Shown here: positions 17,338 through 26,151 of the stretch, in pieces
Position numbering within the stretch: position 1 is the first letter of the stretch
How the letters are laid out: each line of letters begins with the position of its first letter
Assembly: GCF_002684405.1 (NCBI RefSeq)
Contig: NZ_NYVD01000042.1
Span: 1-52,135 of the forward strand
DNA length: 52,135 nt
Reading direction: 5' to 3'
Origin: Parvibaculum sp.
GTDB lineage: Bacteria; Pseudomonadota; Alphaproteobacteria; Parvibaculales; Parvibaculaceae
The notes under the pieces: generated by a model
Seen by the model: only the letters and a program-made list of their open reading frames with translations
The model's database searches: none
Told to the model about the DNA's origin: nothing
Program-made: the position numbers and the translations under genes

Positions 17338-17446
17338 GGTTTCCTCCCCTGCCTTGCGGCGCGGTCTGTCATTGGCAATTGGTTTCGTGCCGGAATTTAT
17401 GACAGGTCCGCGCCGCTGGCAGAAGGGCGGAAATTTCACGTCTTCA

Positions 17447-19345
17447 TCAGGGCATCACGATCTCGAACCAGAAATCGAAGAAATCGAGCAGCTCCATCAA
17501 CTCGATGACCGCAGATTTGTCGCCCTCGACCGCGATGTGCCCTTCCTCGATCTGCTGGCGCGCGGTCGCCTGACCGACCAGAACATGCGCCAGCGCCGCT
17601 TGCGTCAGGGTCAGGCTCGCCGCCGCGTTTTCGTTCTTCCTGCCGGGCAGATGGTGCAGCACGGCATTTTCCAGCGACAACAGGAAGCGCTCGTCCGTAT
17701 CGGTGAAATGCAGGTTCAGTGCGATTTCGCGTGTGCCCGCGCGCAAGCCGTTGAGCCTCACCGACATGGAATCGAGAAGCTGGTCCGGCGGCAGGGCGAG
17801 AATGGTGCCCGCGCCGCCCGGGCGCGGCGCATCGGACGGTGCGCGCGGATTGCGCAATTCCTGCGCACCCGTCAGATAGAAGGCGCGCCACGGTCCCGAC
17901 TCCGCCTGATAGCCGAGCTGTTCCAGCGCATCGGCCTGCAGATGGCGGGCCTCCTCGTTGGCGGGGTCTGCGAAAACGAGATGGTTCACCAGTTCCGCCA
18001 CCCAGCGATAGTCGCCTGCCTCATAGGCCTTGCGGCCCGCGGCGAGCACGGCGTCCACGCCGCCCATCGCTTCCACATAGCGTTTGCCCGCTTCCACCGG
18101 CGGATGCTTGTGGAGGTTTGCCGGGTTGCCGTCGAACCAGCCGAGATAACGCTGATAGACGGCTTTCGCATTGTGGTTGAGCGTGCCGTAGTAGCCGCGT
18201 GTGTACCATTCGGCGGCGAGCGTCGGCGGCAACTGGATTTCCTCGGCAATCTCGATCGGCGTCAGCCCGTGATTGGCAAGGCGCAGCGTCTGGTCATGCA
18301 CATATTTGTACATGTCGCGCTGCTTCTTCAGGAAGTCGACCGAGCGATCCTTGCCCCAGCGCGGCCAGTGATGGGAGGCGAAGAGAACCTCCGCCTCGCC
18401 CGCGAAGAGGTCCATCGCTTCGTTGATGTAATAACTCCACGCCTTGGCGTCGCGCACCTGCGCGCCGCGCGGCGTGTAGATGTTGTGCATGTGGCAGGAA
18501 CAGTTCTCCGCCATGCAGAGCGCCTTGAACTGCGGGAAATAGAAATTCATCTCCGAAGGCGCTTCGGTATCGGGCGTCACCTGGAAGACGATTTCCACAC
18601 CGTCGATGACGAGCTTCTCGCCCGTCTCGCAAATGCTTTTCGTCGGCGGCACGATGGAAACGGAGCCCATGGAGACGGTCTTGCCGAGACCGGAATCGAC
18701 ATGGCCCTTCGCATTGCGCGGTAGCATCGACCCATACATGTAGGTCGCACGGCGGCCCATCGCATTGCCCGCCAGCACGTTCTCGCTTACCGCGGCTTCG
18801 AGGAAGCCTTCCGGCGCGACGATCATGAGGCCGTTCCTGACGTCCTCGTCCGAGATCACACCGCGCACGCCGCCATAATGGTCGACATGGCTGTGCGTGT
18901 AGATGACGGCGGTAACGGGCTTGTCGCCGCGTTGCTCACGCATGAGCTTCAACGCGGCGGCGGCGGGTTCGGCAGAAATCAACGGATCGATGACGATGTA
19001 GCCCGTATCGCCCTCGATGAAGGTGATGTTCGAGATGTCGAAATTACGGACCTGATAAATGCCCGGCACGACTTCGAAGAGACCGTGAATGGAATTGAGC
19101 TGCGCCTGACGCCAGAGGCTCGGGTTTACCGTGTCGGGGCAATCGCAGCCTTCCGCCTCGAAGGCGAACTGGCCCATATCCCATACGGGATTACCTGCCT
19201 CGTTCAGCACTTTCGCATCGGGGATCGTCGCGATGAAGCCGCGCTTTGCGTCCTCGAAATCCTGCTCGGAGGCGGGCGGCAGTCCCTCCTTCAGCTCTTC
19301 ATGTGCATTGCAGGTAGCTTTCGTGGCGTCTTTGGACCCATGCAT
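17447..19345 (-). CDS. alkyl sulfatase of the metallo-beta-lactamase superfamily (SdsA1-like), 632 aa
   Basis: The family hydrolyses long-chain primary alkyl sulfates such as SDS to sulfate and fatty alcohol. The metallo-beta-lactamase zinc motif HSHVDH is at 151-156. 'AENCSCHMHNIYTPRGAQVRDAKAW' and 'FASHHWPRWG' carry the other metal and sulfate-site residues of the family. A helical dimerisation domain ('LGWFDGNPANLHKHPP...GKRYVEAMGG') and an SCP2-like C-terminal domain ('DSMSVRLNGLRAG') follow. Unlike SdsA1 it has no evident signal peptide, which suggests a cytoplasmic enzyme. AAGGGAGG lies before the ATG. phaC ends 100 bp upstream on the same strand. Confidence 0.92.
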   Translation of the reverse strand: MHGSKDATKATCNAHEELKEGLPPASEQDFEDAKRGFIATIPDAKVLNEAGNPVWDMGQFAFEAEGCDCPDTVNPSLWRQAQLNSIHGLFEVVPGIYQVRNFDISNITFIEGDTGYIVIDPLISAEPAAAALKLMREQRGDKPVTAVIYTHSHVDHYGGVRGVISDEDVRNGLMIVAPEGFLEAAVSENVLAGNAMGRRATYMYGSMLPRNAKGHVDSGLGKTVSMGSVSIVPPTKSICETGEKLVIDGVEIVFQVTPDTEAPSEMNFYFPQFKALCMAENCSCHMHNIYTPRGAQVRDAKAWSYYINEAMDLFAGEAEVLFASHHWPRWGKDRSVDFLKKQRDMYKYVHDQTLRLANHGLTPIEIAEEIQLPPTLAAEWYTRGYYGTLNHNAKAVYQRYLGWFDGNPANLHKHPPVEAGKRYVEAMGGVDAVLAAGRKAYEAGDYRWVAELVNHLVFADPANEEARHLQADALEQLGYQAESGPWRAFYLTGAQELRNPRAPSDAPRPGGAGTILALPPDQLLDSMSVRLNGLRAGTREIALNLHFTDTDERFLLSLENAVLHHLPGRKNENAAASLTLTQAALAHVLVGQATARQQIEEGHIAVEGDKSAVIELMELLDFFDFWFEIVMP

Positions 19346-19445
19346 GGGCGGCCTCCCTTATTTGTATTGCGGCAGAGTAGCCGCGACGGGAAGGCCGGGA
19401 AAGCACGGGAACGTCCGATTCCGCTAGGAGAAACCGAACCGCCCG

Positions 19446-21476
19446 TCAGGACTGCAGGACATAGTGACCGGGCGCGGGCGTGATGGGCGCATAGTCGGTA
19501 TCGGCGAGCCCCAGGGAGGGCGGCTCGGTCTGGCCGCTGGACAGGGCGTCGAGCCAATCCACCCAGCTGGGCCACCATGAGCCCTCCTTGACGGGGGTAC
19601 GCTCCAGCCAGCTTTCCGGCGAGACATAGCGCTGCGCCGGTCCGCGCGTCGAAATCCGGAAATGACGGTGCGGATGACCGGGCTCGGAAACGATGCCCGC
19701 ATTGTGCCCGCCCGAGGTGAGGACGAAGGTGATCGGCACATCCGCGACGAGGTTGATCTTGTAGACCGACTTCCACGGCGCAACGTGATCCGTTTCCGTG
19801 GAGACGACGAAAAGCGGCGCCTGAATATCCGACAACGACACGTGATGGCCAAAGGCTTCATAACGGCCTTCGAAGAGGTCGTTGTTCAGGAACATGTGGC
19901 GCAGATATTCGGAATGCATGTGATAGGGCATGCGCGTCGCGTCTGCGTTCCATGCCATCAGCGCGTTCATCGGCGCGCGCTCGCCCATCAAATTCTCATG
20001 CACCAGCCGCGACCAGATGAGATCCTGCGAGCGCAGCATGTGAAAGGCGCCCGCCATCTGCTTGGTGTCGAGATAGCCCTGATCCCACATCATGTCGTCG
20101 AGGAAGGTGAGCTGGCTTTCATCGATGAAGAGCTTGAGTTCGCCCGCTTCGCTGAAATCGGTCTGGGCGGCAAACAGCGTGACCGAATTGAGCGGCCCGT
20201 CGCCATTGCGGCCCATATAGGCCGCCGCGATGGAAAGCAGCGTTCCGCCCAGGCAATAACCGACCGCGTCGATTTTCCGGTCAGGCATAATCGCCTCGAC
20301 GGCCTTCACCGCTTTCATGATCCCGAAATCGAGATAATCGTCCATGGAGAGATCGCGATCCTCCGCGGTCGGGTTCTTCCAGGAGATCATGAAGACGGTG
20401 TGGCCGCGATCGACCAGATATTTGACCAGCGAGTTCTGCGGCTCGAGATCGAGGATGTAATATTTCATGATCCAGGCCGGCACGATCAGCACCGGCTCGG
20501 CACCGACTTTTTCCGTTGTCGGCTTGTACTGGATCAGTTCGATCAGCCGGTTGCGATAAACGACCTCGCCCTCGGTGACCGCGACCGTCTCGCCGGGGCG
20601 GTAGTTCTCCGCGCCCACCGGCGGACGGCCTGCGCTGGCACGCTCCCAATCCTCGACGGCGTTGAGTAAACCACGCGAAAGATTGTCGCCGCCCTCTTCC
20701 AGCGTTTTTTTCAGCAATTCCGGATTGGTAAAGAGATTGTTGGAGGGCGAACACATGTCGAGGACCTGACGCGACATGAAGTTCATCATGTCGAGCGAAT
20801 GCTTCGAGGCGCCGCGCACATCGGTGGTGGCATTGTGCCACCATTGCTGCATGAGCAGGAAGCTCTGATAAAGGCTGTCGAAAGGCGGCTCGTGCCAGGC
20901 GGGATCGTCGAAGCGATGGTCATGCGGCAGGGGCTGGATGCAGGGCGGCTGCGTCTCGCCCTTGCGCAGCGATTTCATCTGGCGCAGGGCAAGGCGGGCC
21001 AGTTTGCGCTGCGCCTTTTCCATCAGATGCGCCTGCTTGCCCGGGGACATGGCCAGATGGGCGCTCCAGTCCATCCAGGCAAGACCGAGCGAGGCGGGCG
21101 ACACGCCGCCCATGGCCTGACCCAGCATGACATGGATCAGCCGGTCGACGCTGGTCAGCTTGGCGGCGGGCTCCACATCGGTCGGCGGGCAGCCTTCTTC
21201 CGCCGGTTTCACCTGTTCGGGGTGCCGGTTGTTGAGAAAAGGGTTCAGGCCGCGCTGGTGCTCAAGCAGCCCGTTCATGCCGTCGGCCCAGGCGTCCTGC
21301 CATTTTCCGGCCAGGTCGAGAAAGGGATTGGCGTCCCTCCCTTGCCCGTTCTCGGCACTTTCCGTGCTCTCCGACGGCGCTGCCTTGCGGGCGGCCGCGG
21401 CCTTGTTCGCCTCAAGTTGCGCCGATTTTCTGCCGGTTTTCGAGTGGGGCTTGGGCGCGCGGGTCTGGTCGGCCAT
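19446..21476 (-). CDS. phaC: class I poly(3-hydroxyalkanoate) synthase, 676 aa
   Basis: PhaC polymerises (R)-3-hydroxyacyl-CoA into storage polyester at the granule surface. The catalytic triad is visible: Cys408 in the lipase-like box 'GYCLGG', Asp563 in 'ETDHVAPW' and His591 in 'SGGHNAG'. Single-subunit length and the long N-terminal domain ('LDMMNFMSRQVLDMCSPSNNLFTNP') fit class I. The first 45 residues are a Lys/Ala/Ser-rich extension that is not part of the usual core. AAGGAGTTGCGTC precedes the ATG. No phaA, phaB, phasin or phaR gene is nearby; the alkyl sulfatase follows 100 bp downstream on the same strand, so monomers may come from beta-oxidation. Confidence 0.94.
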   Translation of the reverse strand: MADQTRAPKPHSKTGRKSAQLEANKAAAARKAAPSESTESAENGQGRDANPFLDLAGKWQDAWADGMNGLLEHQRGLNPFLNNRHPEQVKPAEEGCPPTDVEPAAKLTSVDRLIHVMLGQAMGGVSPASLGLAWMDWSAHLAMSPGKQAHLMEKAQRKLARLALRQMKSLRKGETQPPCIQPLPHDHRFDDPAWHEPPFDSLYQSFLLMQQWWHNATTDVRGASKHSLDMMNFMSRQVLDMCSPSNNLFTNPELLKKTLEEGGDNLSRGLLNAVEDWERASAGRPPVGAENYRPGETVAVTEGEVVYRNRLIELIQYKPTTEKVGAEPVLIVPAWIMKYYILDLEPQNSLVKYLVDRGHTVFMISWKNPTAEDRDLSMDDYLDFGIMKAVKAVEAIMPDRKIDAVGYCLGGTLLSIAAAYMGRNGDGPLNSVTLFAAQTDFSEAGELKLFIDESQLTFLDDMMWDQGYLDTKQMAGAFHMLRSQDLIWSRLVHENLMGERAPMNALMAWNADATRMPYHMHSEYLRHMFLNNDLFEGRYEAFGHHVSLSDIQAPLFVVSTETDHVAPWKSVYKINLVADVPITFVLTSGGHNAGIVSEPGHPHRHFRISTRGPAQRYVSPESWLERTPVKEGSWWPSWVDWLDALSSGQTEPPSLGLADTDYAPITPAPGHYVLQS

Positions 21477-21640
21477 GACGCAACTCCTTCGGACATACCT
21501 TCATGCGGGCGTGGCGGGCAGCATTGCCCGGCACGTGACAGAGCGCATTGAGAAGTATCAACACTCTAAGCGGCGATTGTCATCATCAGATGAATGCGCC
21601 CCAGGTGCGGTCCGCGTGGAATCGCCGCATCCGTGACGAA

Positions 21641-21675
21641 TAAAAACGGCCCGGGCGGTAAACCGTCCGGGCCGT
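21641..21675 (-). terminator. intrinsic terminator of the nitronate monooxygenase-like gene
   Basis: A 13-bp stem (21646-21658 with 21663-21675, one G-T pair) with loop TAAA is followed on the minus strand by TTTTT. It lies 30 bp past the stop of the upstream gene and separates it from phaC. Confidence 0.9.
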
Positions 21676-21704
21676 CATCGCGAAGATGTTACGGAAAGCC
21701 TCTA

Positions 21705-22682
21705 TCAGGCGGCGGCGAACGCGTCGAGCCGCTTGCGGATGATCTCGTTGGCTTCGCTCATCATGCCCTCGATGAGGTCCTTGCAGGTCGGGATGTCGTG
21801 AATGAGGCCCGCGACCATGCCGCAACTCCAGGCACCTGCATCCATTTCGCCCTTCTGCATGACGCGCGGATAGACGCCGCCGACCAGATCCTTGATGTCG
21901 TCGATGGTGGTCGCCGCGCCCTTTTCGCGCTCGATCTCGACGATCTTTTCGACCGCTTCATTGGCGAGCACACGCTCGGTATTGCGCAGCGGGCGCATGA
22001 TGAGGCGGGTGTCGAGTTCGCTTGCCGCGATGAGCGCCTGCTTCACATTCTCATGCACCGGCGCTTCCTTCGTCGCGATAAAGCGCGTGCCCATATTGAT
22101 GCCGTCCGCGCCCAGTGCCAGCGCGGCGACGAGCTGCGAGGCCGTGCCCATACCGCCGGAAGCGACGAAGGGGATCTTCAATTCTTCCGCCGCGCGGGGC
22201 AGCAGGATCATGTTCGGGATGTCGTCCTCGCCCGGATGGCCGCCGCATTCGAAGCCGTCCACGCTCACCGCGTCGCAGCCGATCTTTTCAGCCTTCAGCG
22301 AATGGCGCACGGAGGTGCATTTATGGATGACCTTGATGCCGCCTTCCTTCAGCGCCGGCATGTATTGTTCCGGGCTGCGGCCCGCCGTCTCCACCACTTT
22401 CACGCCGCCCTGAATGATGGCGTCGATATATTCCGGATAGGGCGGATTGGTGAAGCCGGGCAGGAAGGTGAGGTTCACGCCGAAGGGCTTGTCGGTCATG
22501 TCATTGCACTTGGCGATTTCCTTGGCGAGGTCTTCCGGCGTGGGCTGGGTGAGGCCCGTGATGATGCCGAGCCCGCCCGCATTCGAAACCGCCGCCGCCA
22601 TTTCGGCGAGGCCGACGAAATGCATGCCGCCCTGGACGATCGGATGCTCAATACCGAAGAGTTCGGTGATACGGGTCTTCAT
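21705..22682 (-). CDS. FMN-dependent nitronate monooxygenase-like protein, 325 aa
   Basis: A TIM-barrel flavoprotein of the 2-nitropropane dioxygenase / enoyl reductase family. Signatures are the start 'LFGIEHPIVQGGM', the glycine-rich phosphate loops 'SNAGGLGIITG' and 'VASGGMGTASQLVAALALGADGINMGTRF', and 'GFECGGHPGED', which holds the conserved His. Members oxidise alkyl nitronates, and some act as quinone or enoyl reductases, so the exact substrate is open. The lipid-degradation neighbours suggest a role in that metabolism, without proof. GGGAGAAG precedes the ATG. The gene ends at a strong intrinsic terminator. Confidence 0.88.
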   Translation of the reverse strand: MKTRITELFGIEHPIVQGGMHFVGLAEMAAAVSNAGGLGIITGLTQPTPEDLAKEIAKCNDMTDKPFGVNLTFLPGFTNPPYPEYIDAIIQGGVKVVETAGRSPEQYMPALKEGGIKVIHKCTSVRHSLKAEKIGCDAVSVDGFECGGHPGEDDIPNMILLPRAAEELKIPFVASGGMGTASQLVAALALGADGINMGTRFIATKEAPVHENVKQALIAASELDTRLIMRPLRNTERVLANEAVEKIVEIEREKGAATTIDDIKDLVGGVYPRVMQKGEMDAGAWSCGMVAGLIHDIPTCKDLIEGMMSEANEIIRKRLDAFAAA

Positions 22683-22772
22683 GTTGTCTTCTCCCGGGTG
22701 TTATTTTTCGGAAATCATCTAATACGAAATGGCCGTGCGATGCGCGACCGATACATGTTCAGACATGAAAGA

Positions 22773-22801
22773 GGCGGTCCCGGATATGAACCGGAACCGC
22801 C
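22773..22801 (-). terminator. hairpin downstream of the aldehyde dehydrogenase gene
   Basis: Arms GGCGGTCCCGG (22773-22783) and CCGGAACCGCC (22791-22801) pair with a single wobble position. The T tract on the minus strand is weak (TCTTTC), so termination may be partial. Confidence 0.6.
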
Positions 22802-22831
22802 GTTTTCGTTTGCATTGCCGAGGCGGTTCGC

Positions 22832-24235
22832 TCAGCGGGCCATGTTGATGACCTTGAGCTGGGTGAATTCCAGCAGGCCTTCTTCGCCAAGTTCCGTACC
22901 GAGGCCGGAGAAACGCGCGCCGCCAAAGGGAATGTTCGGCGCGAGATCGGCATGCTTGTTGATCCAGACCGAGCCGCTCTCCATTTTCAGCGCGAGATCA
23001 TAGGCATCGTCGTTGCTGGACGACCAGATCGAGCCGCCAAGCCCGTAGTCGGACGCATTGGCGCGGGACACCGCATCGTCCGCATCCGAGTAACGGATGA
23101 CCGGCAGGACCGGGCCGAACTGCTCCTCGTCCACAAGTCGCGAGCCATCCTCGATGTCGCGAACGATTGTCGGGCGGATGAAGTACCCCTTGCCTTCTAC
23201 CTTCTCGCCGCCGGCGATGATCTTGCCGCTCTTGCGGGCGTCCTCGATCAGGTCCCAGACCTTGTCGTACTGCATCTTGTTCTGGAGCGGCCCAAGCTGC
23301 GTGCCCTGCTTCAGGCCGTCGCCGACAATGGCGTTGTCGGCCAGCGCGGCCAGCTCGTCGCACATCTCGTCATAGATGGACTCGTGCACATAGAGCCGCT
23401 TCATGGCGATGCAGACCTGTCCGGAATTCTGGAAAGCGCTCTGGAAGAGCTTCGGCGCGGCTTCCTTCGGATCGACATTGCCGAGCACGATACCGGCGTC
23501 GTTACCGCCGAGTTCCAGCGTGATGCGCTTCAGGAGGCCGGCGGCCCCTTCCATCACCTTCGAGCCGGTCGCGGTGGAGCCGGTGAAGGAAATCTTGCGC
23601 ACGTCGGGATGAGCGGTGAGCGGCGCGCCGAGATCGTTCTCGTCGGCGATGACGTTCACCACGCCCGCGGGCACGATATCCTTGATGAGTTCGCCGAGCT
23701 TCAGCGAGGTCAGCGGGGTCGTCGGTGCGGGCTTCAGCACCACCGTATTCCCCGAGATCAGGGCCGGCGGCAGCTTGAACGCCATCAGGATCATCGGGAA
23801 GTTCCACGGCACGATGGCGCCGATGACACCGAGCGGACGGCGATGGGCCTCGACATATTTTCCTTCGCTGTCCTCGATCACCTTCACCGGCAGGTCGAGC
23901 GATGTGAAGTAACGGAAGAAAGCGGCTGTGCCGTAAACTTCCATCGTCGCGTCGCCGAGGGGCTTGCCCTGTTCCTGCGTCAGGATACGGGCGAGATCGT
24001 CGGCATTGGCCTCGATCGCATCGGCGATGGCGTTGACCACCTTCTTGCGTTCGTCGATCGAGGTCGCGGACCAGCCGGGGAACGCCGCCTTGGCGGCCGC
24101 CACGGCTTCGTTCAACTGCCCCTCGGAGCCGCGGGGGCAATCGGCAACGCTTTCCTCGGTCGCGGGATTAAGGACGGGCGAGGATTTCGCTCCATCGACC
24201 AGCTTGCCGCCGATCAGCAGCTTGAATTCGCTCAT
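22832..24235 (-). CDS. NAD(P)-dependent aldehyde dehydrogenase, 467 aa
   Basis: The protein is a full-length ALDH-superfamily enzyme that oxidises aldehydes to acids. Key residues are in place: Asn145 in 'PWNFP', Lys168 in 'VLKPA', the nucleotide loop 'FTGSTATG' at 217-224, Glu241 in 'ELGGND' and the nucleophile Cys275 in 'NSGQVC'. The specific aldehyde cannot be read from the sequence; next to alkyl sulfatase and alcohol dehydrogenase genes, a fatty aldehyde is plausible. The open frame starts at 24250, but GGGAGA followed by 7 nt favours the Met at 24235. A perfect 11-bp inverted repeat lies 80-108 bp upstream. Confidence 0.92.
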   Translation of the reverse strand: MSEFKLLIGGKLVDGAKSSPVLNPATEESVADCPRGSEGQLNEAVAAAKAAFPGWSATSIDERKKVVNAIADAIEANADDLARILTQEQGKPLGDATMEVYGTAAFFRYFTSLDLPVKVIEDSEGKYVEAHRRPLGVIGAIVPWNFPMILMAFKLPPALISGNTVVLKPAPTTPLTSLKLGELIKDIVPAGVVNVIADENDLGAPLTAHPDVRKISFTGSTATGSKVMEGAAGLLKRITLELGGNDAGIVLGNVDPKEAAPKLFQSAFQNSGQVCIAMKRLYVHESIYDEMCDELAALADNAIVGDGLKQGTQLGPLQNKMQYDKVWDLIEDARKSGKIIAGGEKVEGKGYFIRPTIVRDIEDGSRLVDEEQFGPVLPVIRYSDADDAVSRANASDYGLGGSIWSSSNDDAYDLALKMESGSVWINKHADLAPNIPFGGARFSGLGTELGEEGLLEFTQLKVINMAR

Positions 24236-24314
24236 TTCGGTGTCTCCCATATGCCTTATACGCTCCTCTGCCGGGAGCTGTTATCTCGGAAAACAATACA
24301 GCCTTCCATGCGGC

Positions 24315-24343
24315 CCTGTGACAGGCGTTACTCCTGTCACAGG
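24315..24343. promoter_or_regulatory. 11-bp perfect inverted repeat between the MerR and ALDH genes
   Basis: Arms CCTGTGACAGG (24315-24325) and CCTGTCACAGG (24333-24343) flank a 7-bp centre. ACAGGCGTTA also occurs as a direct repeat across it. It follows the MerR stop by 6 bp and could be a terminator hairpin, but it lacks a T run, so an operator for the aldehyde dehydrogenase gene is equally possible. Confidence 0.5.
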
Positions 24344-24349
24344 CGTTAT

Positions 24350-24775
24350 CTACGACATGGCCGGGGCGTGGACTTCGTTGTTCGCCGCGCGGCGGGCGGG
24401 TGCTTCGTGGGTCGCTTCCAGCTTCTGCTCGAGATTGCTGCAGATATCGTGCAGGCGCTCGATCTGCTGGTCCACCATCTCGCGCTGCTCCTGCACGACC
24501 TTCATGCGGCGGCGGAAGAGCGATATGGCAAGTTTGTACTGCTCCTCGCAATCGCCATCGGCCTGGTAAAGATCGAAGATATCGCCGATTTCGCGCAAGG
24601 TGAGGCCAACGCTCCGGCCGCTCAAAATGAGCTGCAGGCGGGCACGGTCCTTGTGGGAATAGATGCGCGTCTGACCGTCGCGGGCCGGGATCAGCAGGCC
24701 CTTTTCTTCATAAAAGCGCAGGGCGCGCGGAGTGATTTCGAATTCGTTGGCGAGTTCCGTGATCGAGTAGGTCAT
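24350..24775 (-). CDS. MerR-family regulator, LiuR-like, 141 aa
   Basis: The winged-helix domain starts 'YSITELANEFEITPRALRFYEEKGLLIPARDGQTRIYSHKDRARLQLILSGR', the typical MerR recognition region. A coiled-coil dimerisation helix follows (about 80-120). The metal-binding Cys pattern of CueR or ZntR is absent, and the 'EITPRALRFYE' variant is that of LiuR-type regulators of branched-chain amino acid and fatty acid catabolism. The setting between a thiolase and an aldehyde dehydrogenase gene supports that role. It is not the regulator of the copper promoter. An imperfect 18-bp palindrome lies just upstream of the start. Confidence 0.88.
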   Translation of the reverse strand: MTYSITELANEFEITPRALRFYEEKGLLIPARDGQTRIYSHKDRARLQLILSGRSVGLTLREIGDIFDLYQADGDCEEQYKLAISLFRRRMKVVQEQREMVDQQIERLHDICSNLEQKLEATHEAPARRAANNEVHAPAMS

Positions 24776-24789
24776 ATCGGGTCAAGCCT

Positions 24790-24807
24790 TTCGATTACTT
24801 ATTCGAA
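24790..24807. promoter_or_regulatory. candidate MerR autoregulatory site
   Basis: TTCGA...TCGAA arms with additional symmetric TA steps form an 18-bp imperfect palindrome ending 15 bp before the MerR start. A related TTCCG-N5-CGGAA site lies at 26130-26144 upstream of the thiolase gene. The similarity between the two is modest. Confidence 0.35.
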
Positions 24808-24819
24808 GTTGGTACCGGA

Positions 24820-24849
24820 CCGGCGGACGGGCGAATTCCCGCCCGCCGG
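24820..24849 (-). terminator. GC-rich hairpin after the thiolase gene
   Basis: Arms of 12 bp (24820-24831 with 24838-24849, one G-T pair) enclose a 6-nt loop just past the thiolase stop. There is no T run on the minus strand. Confidence 0.5.
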
Positions 24850-24858
24850 GCTCGGCTG

Positions 24859-26100
24859 TTACACGCGTTCGATGATGATGGCCGGGGCCATGCCGCCAGC
24901 GGCACACATGGTCACCAGACCGCGCTTCAGGTCACGACGCTCAAGCTCGTCGAGCAGCGTACCGATGAGGATGGAGCCGGTCGCGCCGATCGGATGTCCG
25001 AGGGCGCACGCGCCGCCATTCACATTCACCTTTTCGCGGTCGAGCTTCAGATCGCGGATGAACTTCTCGGCGACGACGGCAAAGGCCTCGTTGATCTCCC
25101 AGAGGTCGATATCGTCCGTAGTCAGACCGGCCTTCTGAAGCACCTTCTTCGCGGCGGGCACCGGGGCGTTCAGCATCAGCGTCGGGCAGTCGCCCATATT
25201 GGCGGTCGCGACGATGCGGGCACGCGGCTTCAGGCCGTTCTTTTCCGCATAGTTCTTCGAGGCGACCAGGATCGCCGCCGCACCATCCACGACACCCGAC
25301 GAGTTGCCGGCATGGTAGATATGGTTGAATTCCTTGATCTGCGGATAGACCTGCTGGATCAGCGAGCCATAGGTCGTGCCCTGCTCGTCTACCGGAATGC
25401 CGGTCCAGGCCGCGAAAGAAGGCTTCAGGCCCGCGAGACCTTCCATAGTCGTCTGCGGACGCGGGAATTCCTCATGGTCGAGCGCGACCGAGCCGTCGTC
25501 ATTGTAGACGGTGACGAGCGACTTGTTGAACGCGCCTTCCGCAATCGCCTTGGCGGCACGCTGCTGCGAGGTCAGGGCAAGCTCATCCACCGCCTGGCGA
25601 TCGATGCCTTCCAGCGTCGCGATCGCGTCGGCGCAGACGCCCTGCTGGGACTGCGGATGAATCTTACGCAGGTGCAGGTTGCCGGCATCCATCATCGGCG
25701 GGGTCTTGGGATCGGCAGTGGCGGATGTGTAGCTCATCATCTCGGTGCCGCCGGCGACGACGAGATCTTCCATGCCGGACATGACCTGCGCCGCGGCGAG
25801 GTTCACCGTGGTGATGCCCGACCCGCAGAAGCGGTCGAGCGTGACGCCCGACGCCGTGATGTCATAGCCCGCATCGAGCGCGGCCATGCGGCCCATATCG
25901 CCGCCCTGCGCGCCGCGCTGGGACGAGGTGCCCCAGATCACGTCTTCGACATCGGACGTGTTCAGGTTGTTACGCTCGGCAATGGCCGCCAGCACGGTGC
26001 GGGCCAGATGCTGCGGATGAAGATGAGCGAGCGAGCCCTTGCCCACTTTGCCGATGCCGCGCGGCGTGCGGCATGCGTCGATGATATATGCGTCAGACAT
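24859..26100 (-). CDS. acetyl-CoA C-acyltransferase (thiolase), 413 aa
   Basis: The enzyme cleaves 3-ketoacyl-CoA with CoA, or condenses acetyl-CoA, in beta-oxidation or polyester precursor supply. All three catalytic sites are present: Cys92 in 'DRFCGSG', His369 in 'ALGHPIGATG' and Cys399 in 'TMCAAGG'. 'WEINEAFAVV' is also conserved. Whether it prefers long or short chains is not visible. A good Shine-Dalgarno (CAGGGAGAAA) precedes the ATG. The alcohol dehydrogenase gene ends 51 bp upstream on the same strand, so the two are probably co-transcribed. Confidence 0.93.
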   Translation of the reverse strand: MSDAYIIDACRTPRGIGKVGKGSLAHLHPQHLARTVLAAIAERNNLNTSDVEDVIWGTSSQRGAQGGDMGRMAALDAGYDITASGVTLDRFCGSGITTVNLAAAQVMSGMEDLVVAGGTEMMSYTSATADPKTPPMMDAGNLHLRKIHPQSQQGVCADAIATLEGIDRQAVDELALTSQQRAAKAIAEGAFNKSLVTVYNDDGSVALDHEEFPRPQTTMEGLAGLKPSFAAWTGIPVDEQGTTYGSLIQQVYPQIKEFNHIYHAGNSSGVVDGAAAILVASKNYAEKNGLKPRARIVATANMGDCPTLMLNAPVPAAKKVLQKAGLTTDDIDLWEINEAFAVVAEKFIRDLKLDREKVNVNGGACALGHPIGATGSILIGTLLDELERRDLKRGLVTMCAAGGMAPAIIIERV

Positions 26101-26151
26101 TCACGTTTCTCCCTGTTTCGGTTCTTTCGTTCCGTTTATCGGAATTCGGTT

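Noticed and set aside
24350-24775. CueR, regulator of the copper promoter
   Set aside because: The protein lacks the metal-binding Cys residues and sits among lipid genes 20 kb away; it fits the LiuR type.
22952-25138. 728-codon open frame opposite the aldehyde dehydrogenase and MerR genes
   Set aside because: Antisense to two clear genes; composition is Arg/Asp/His-rich with no motif.
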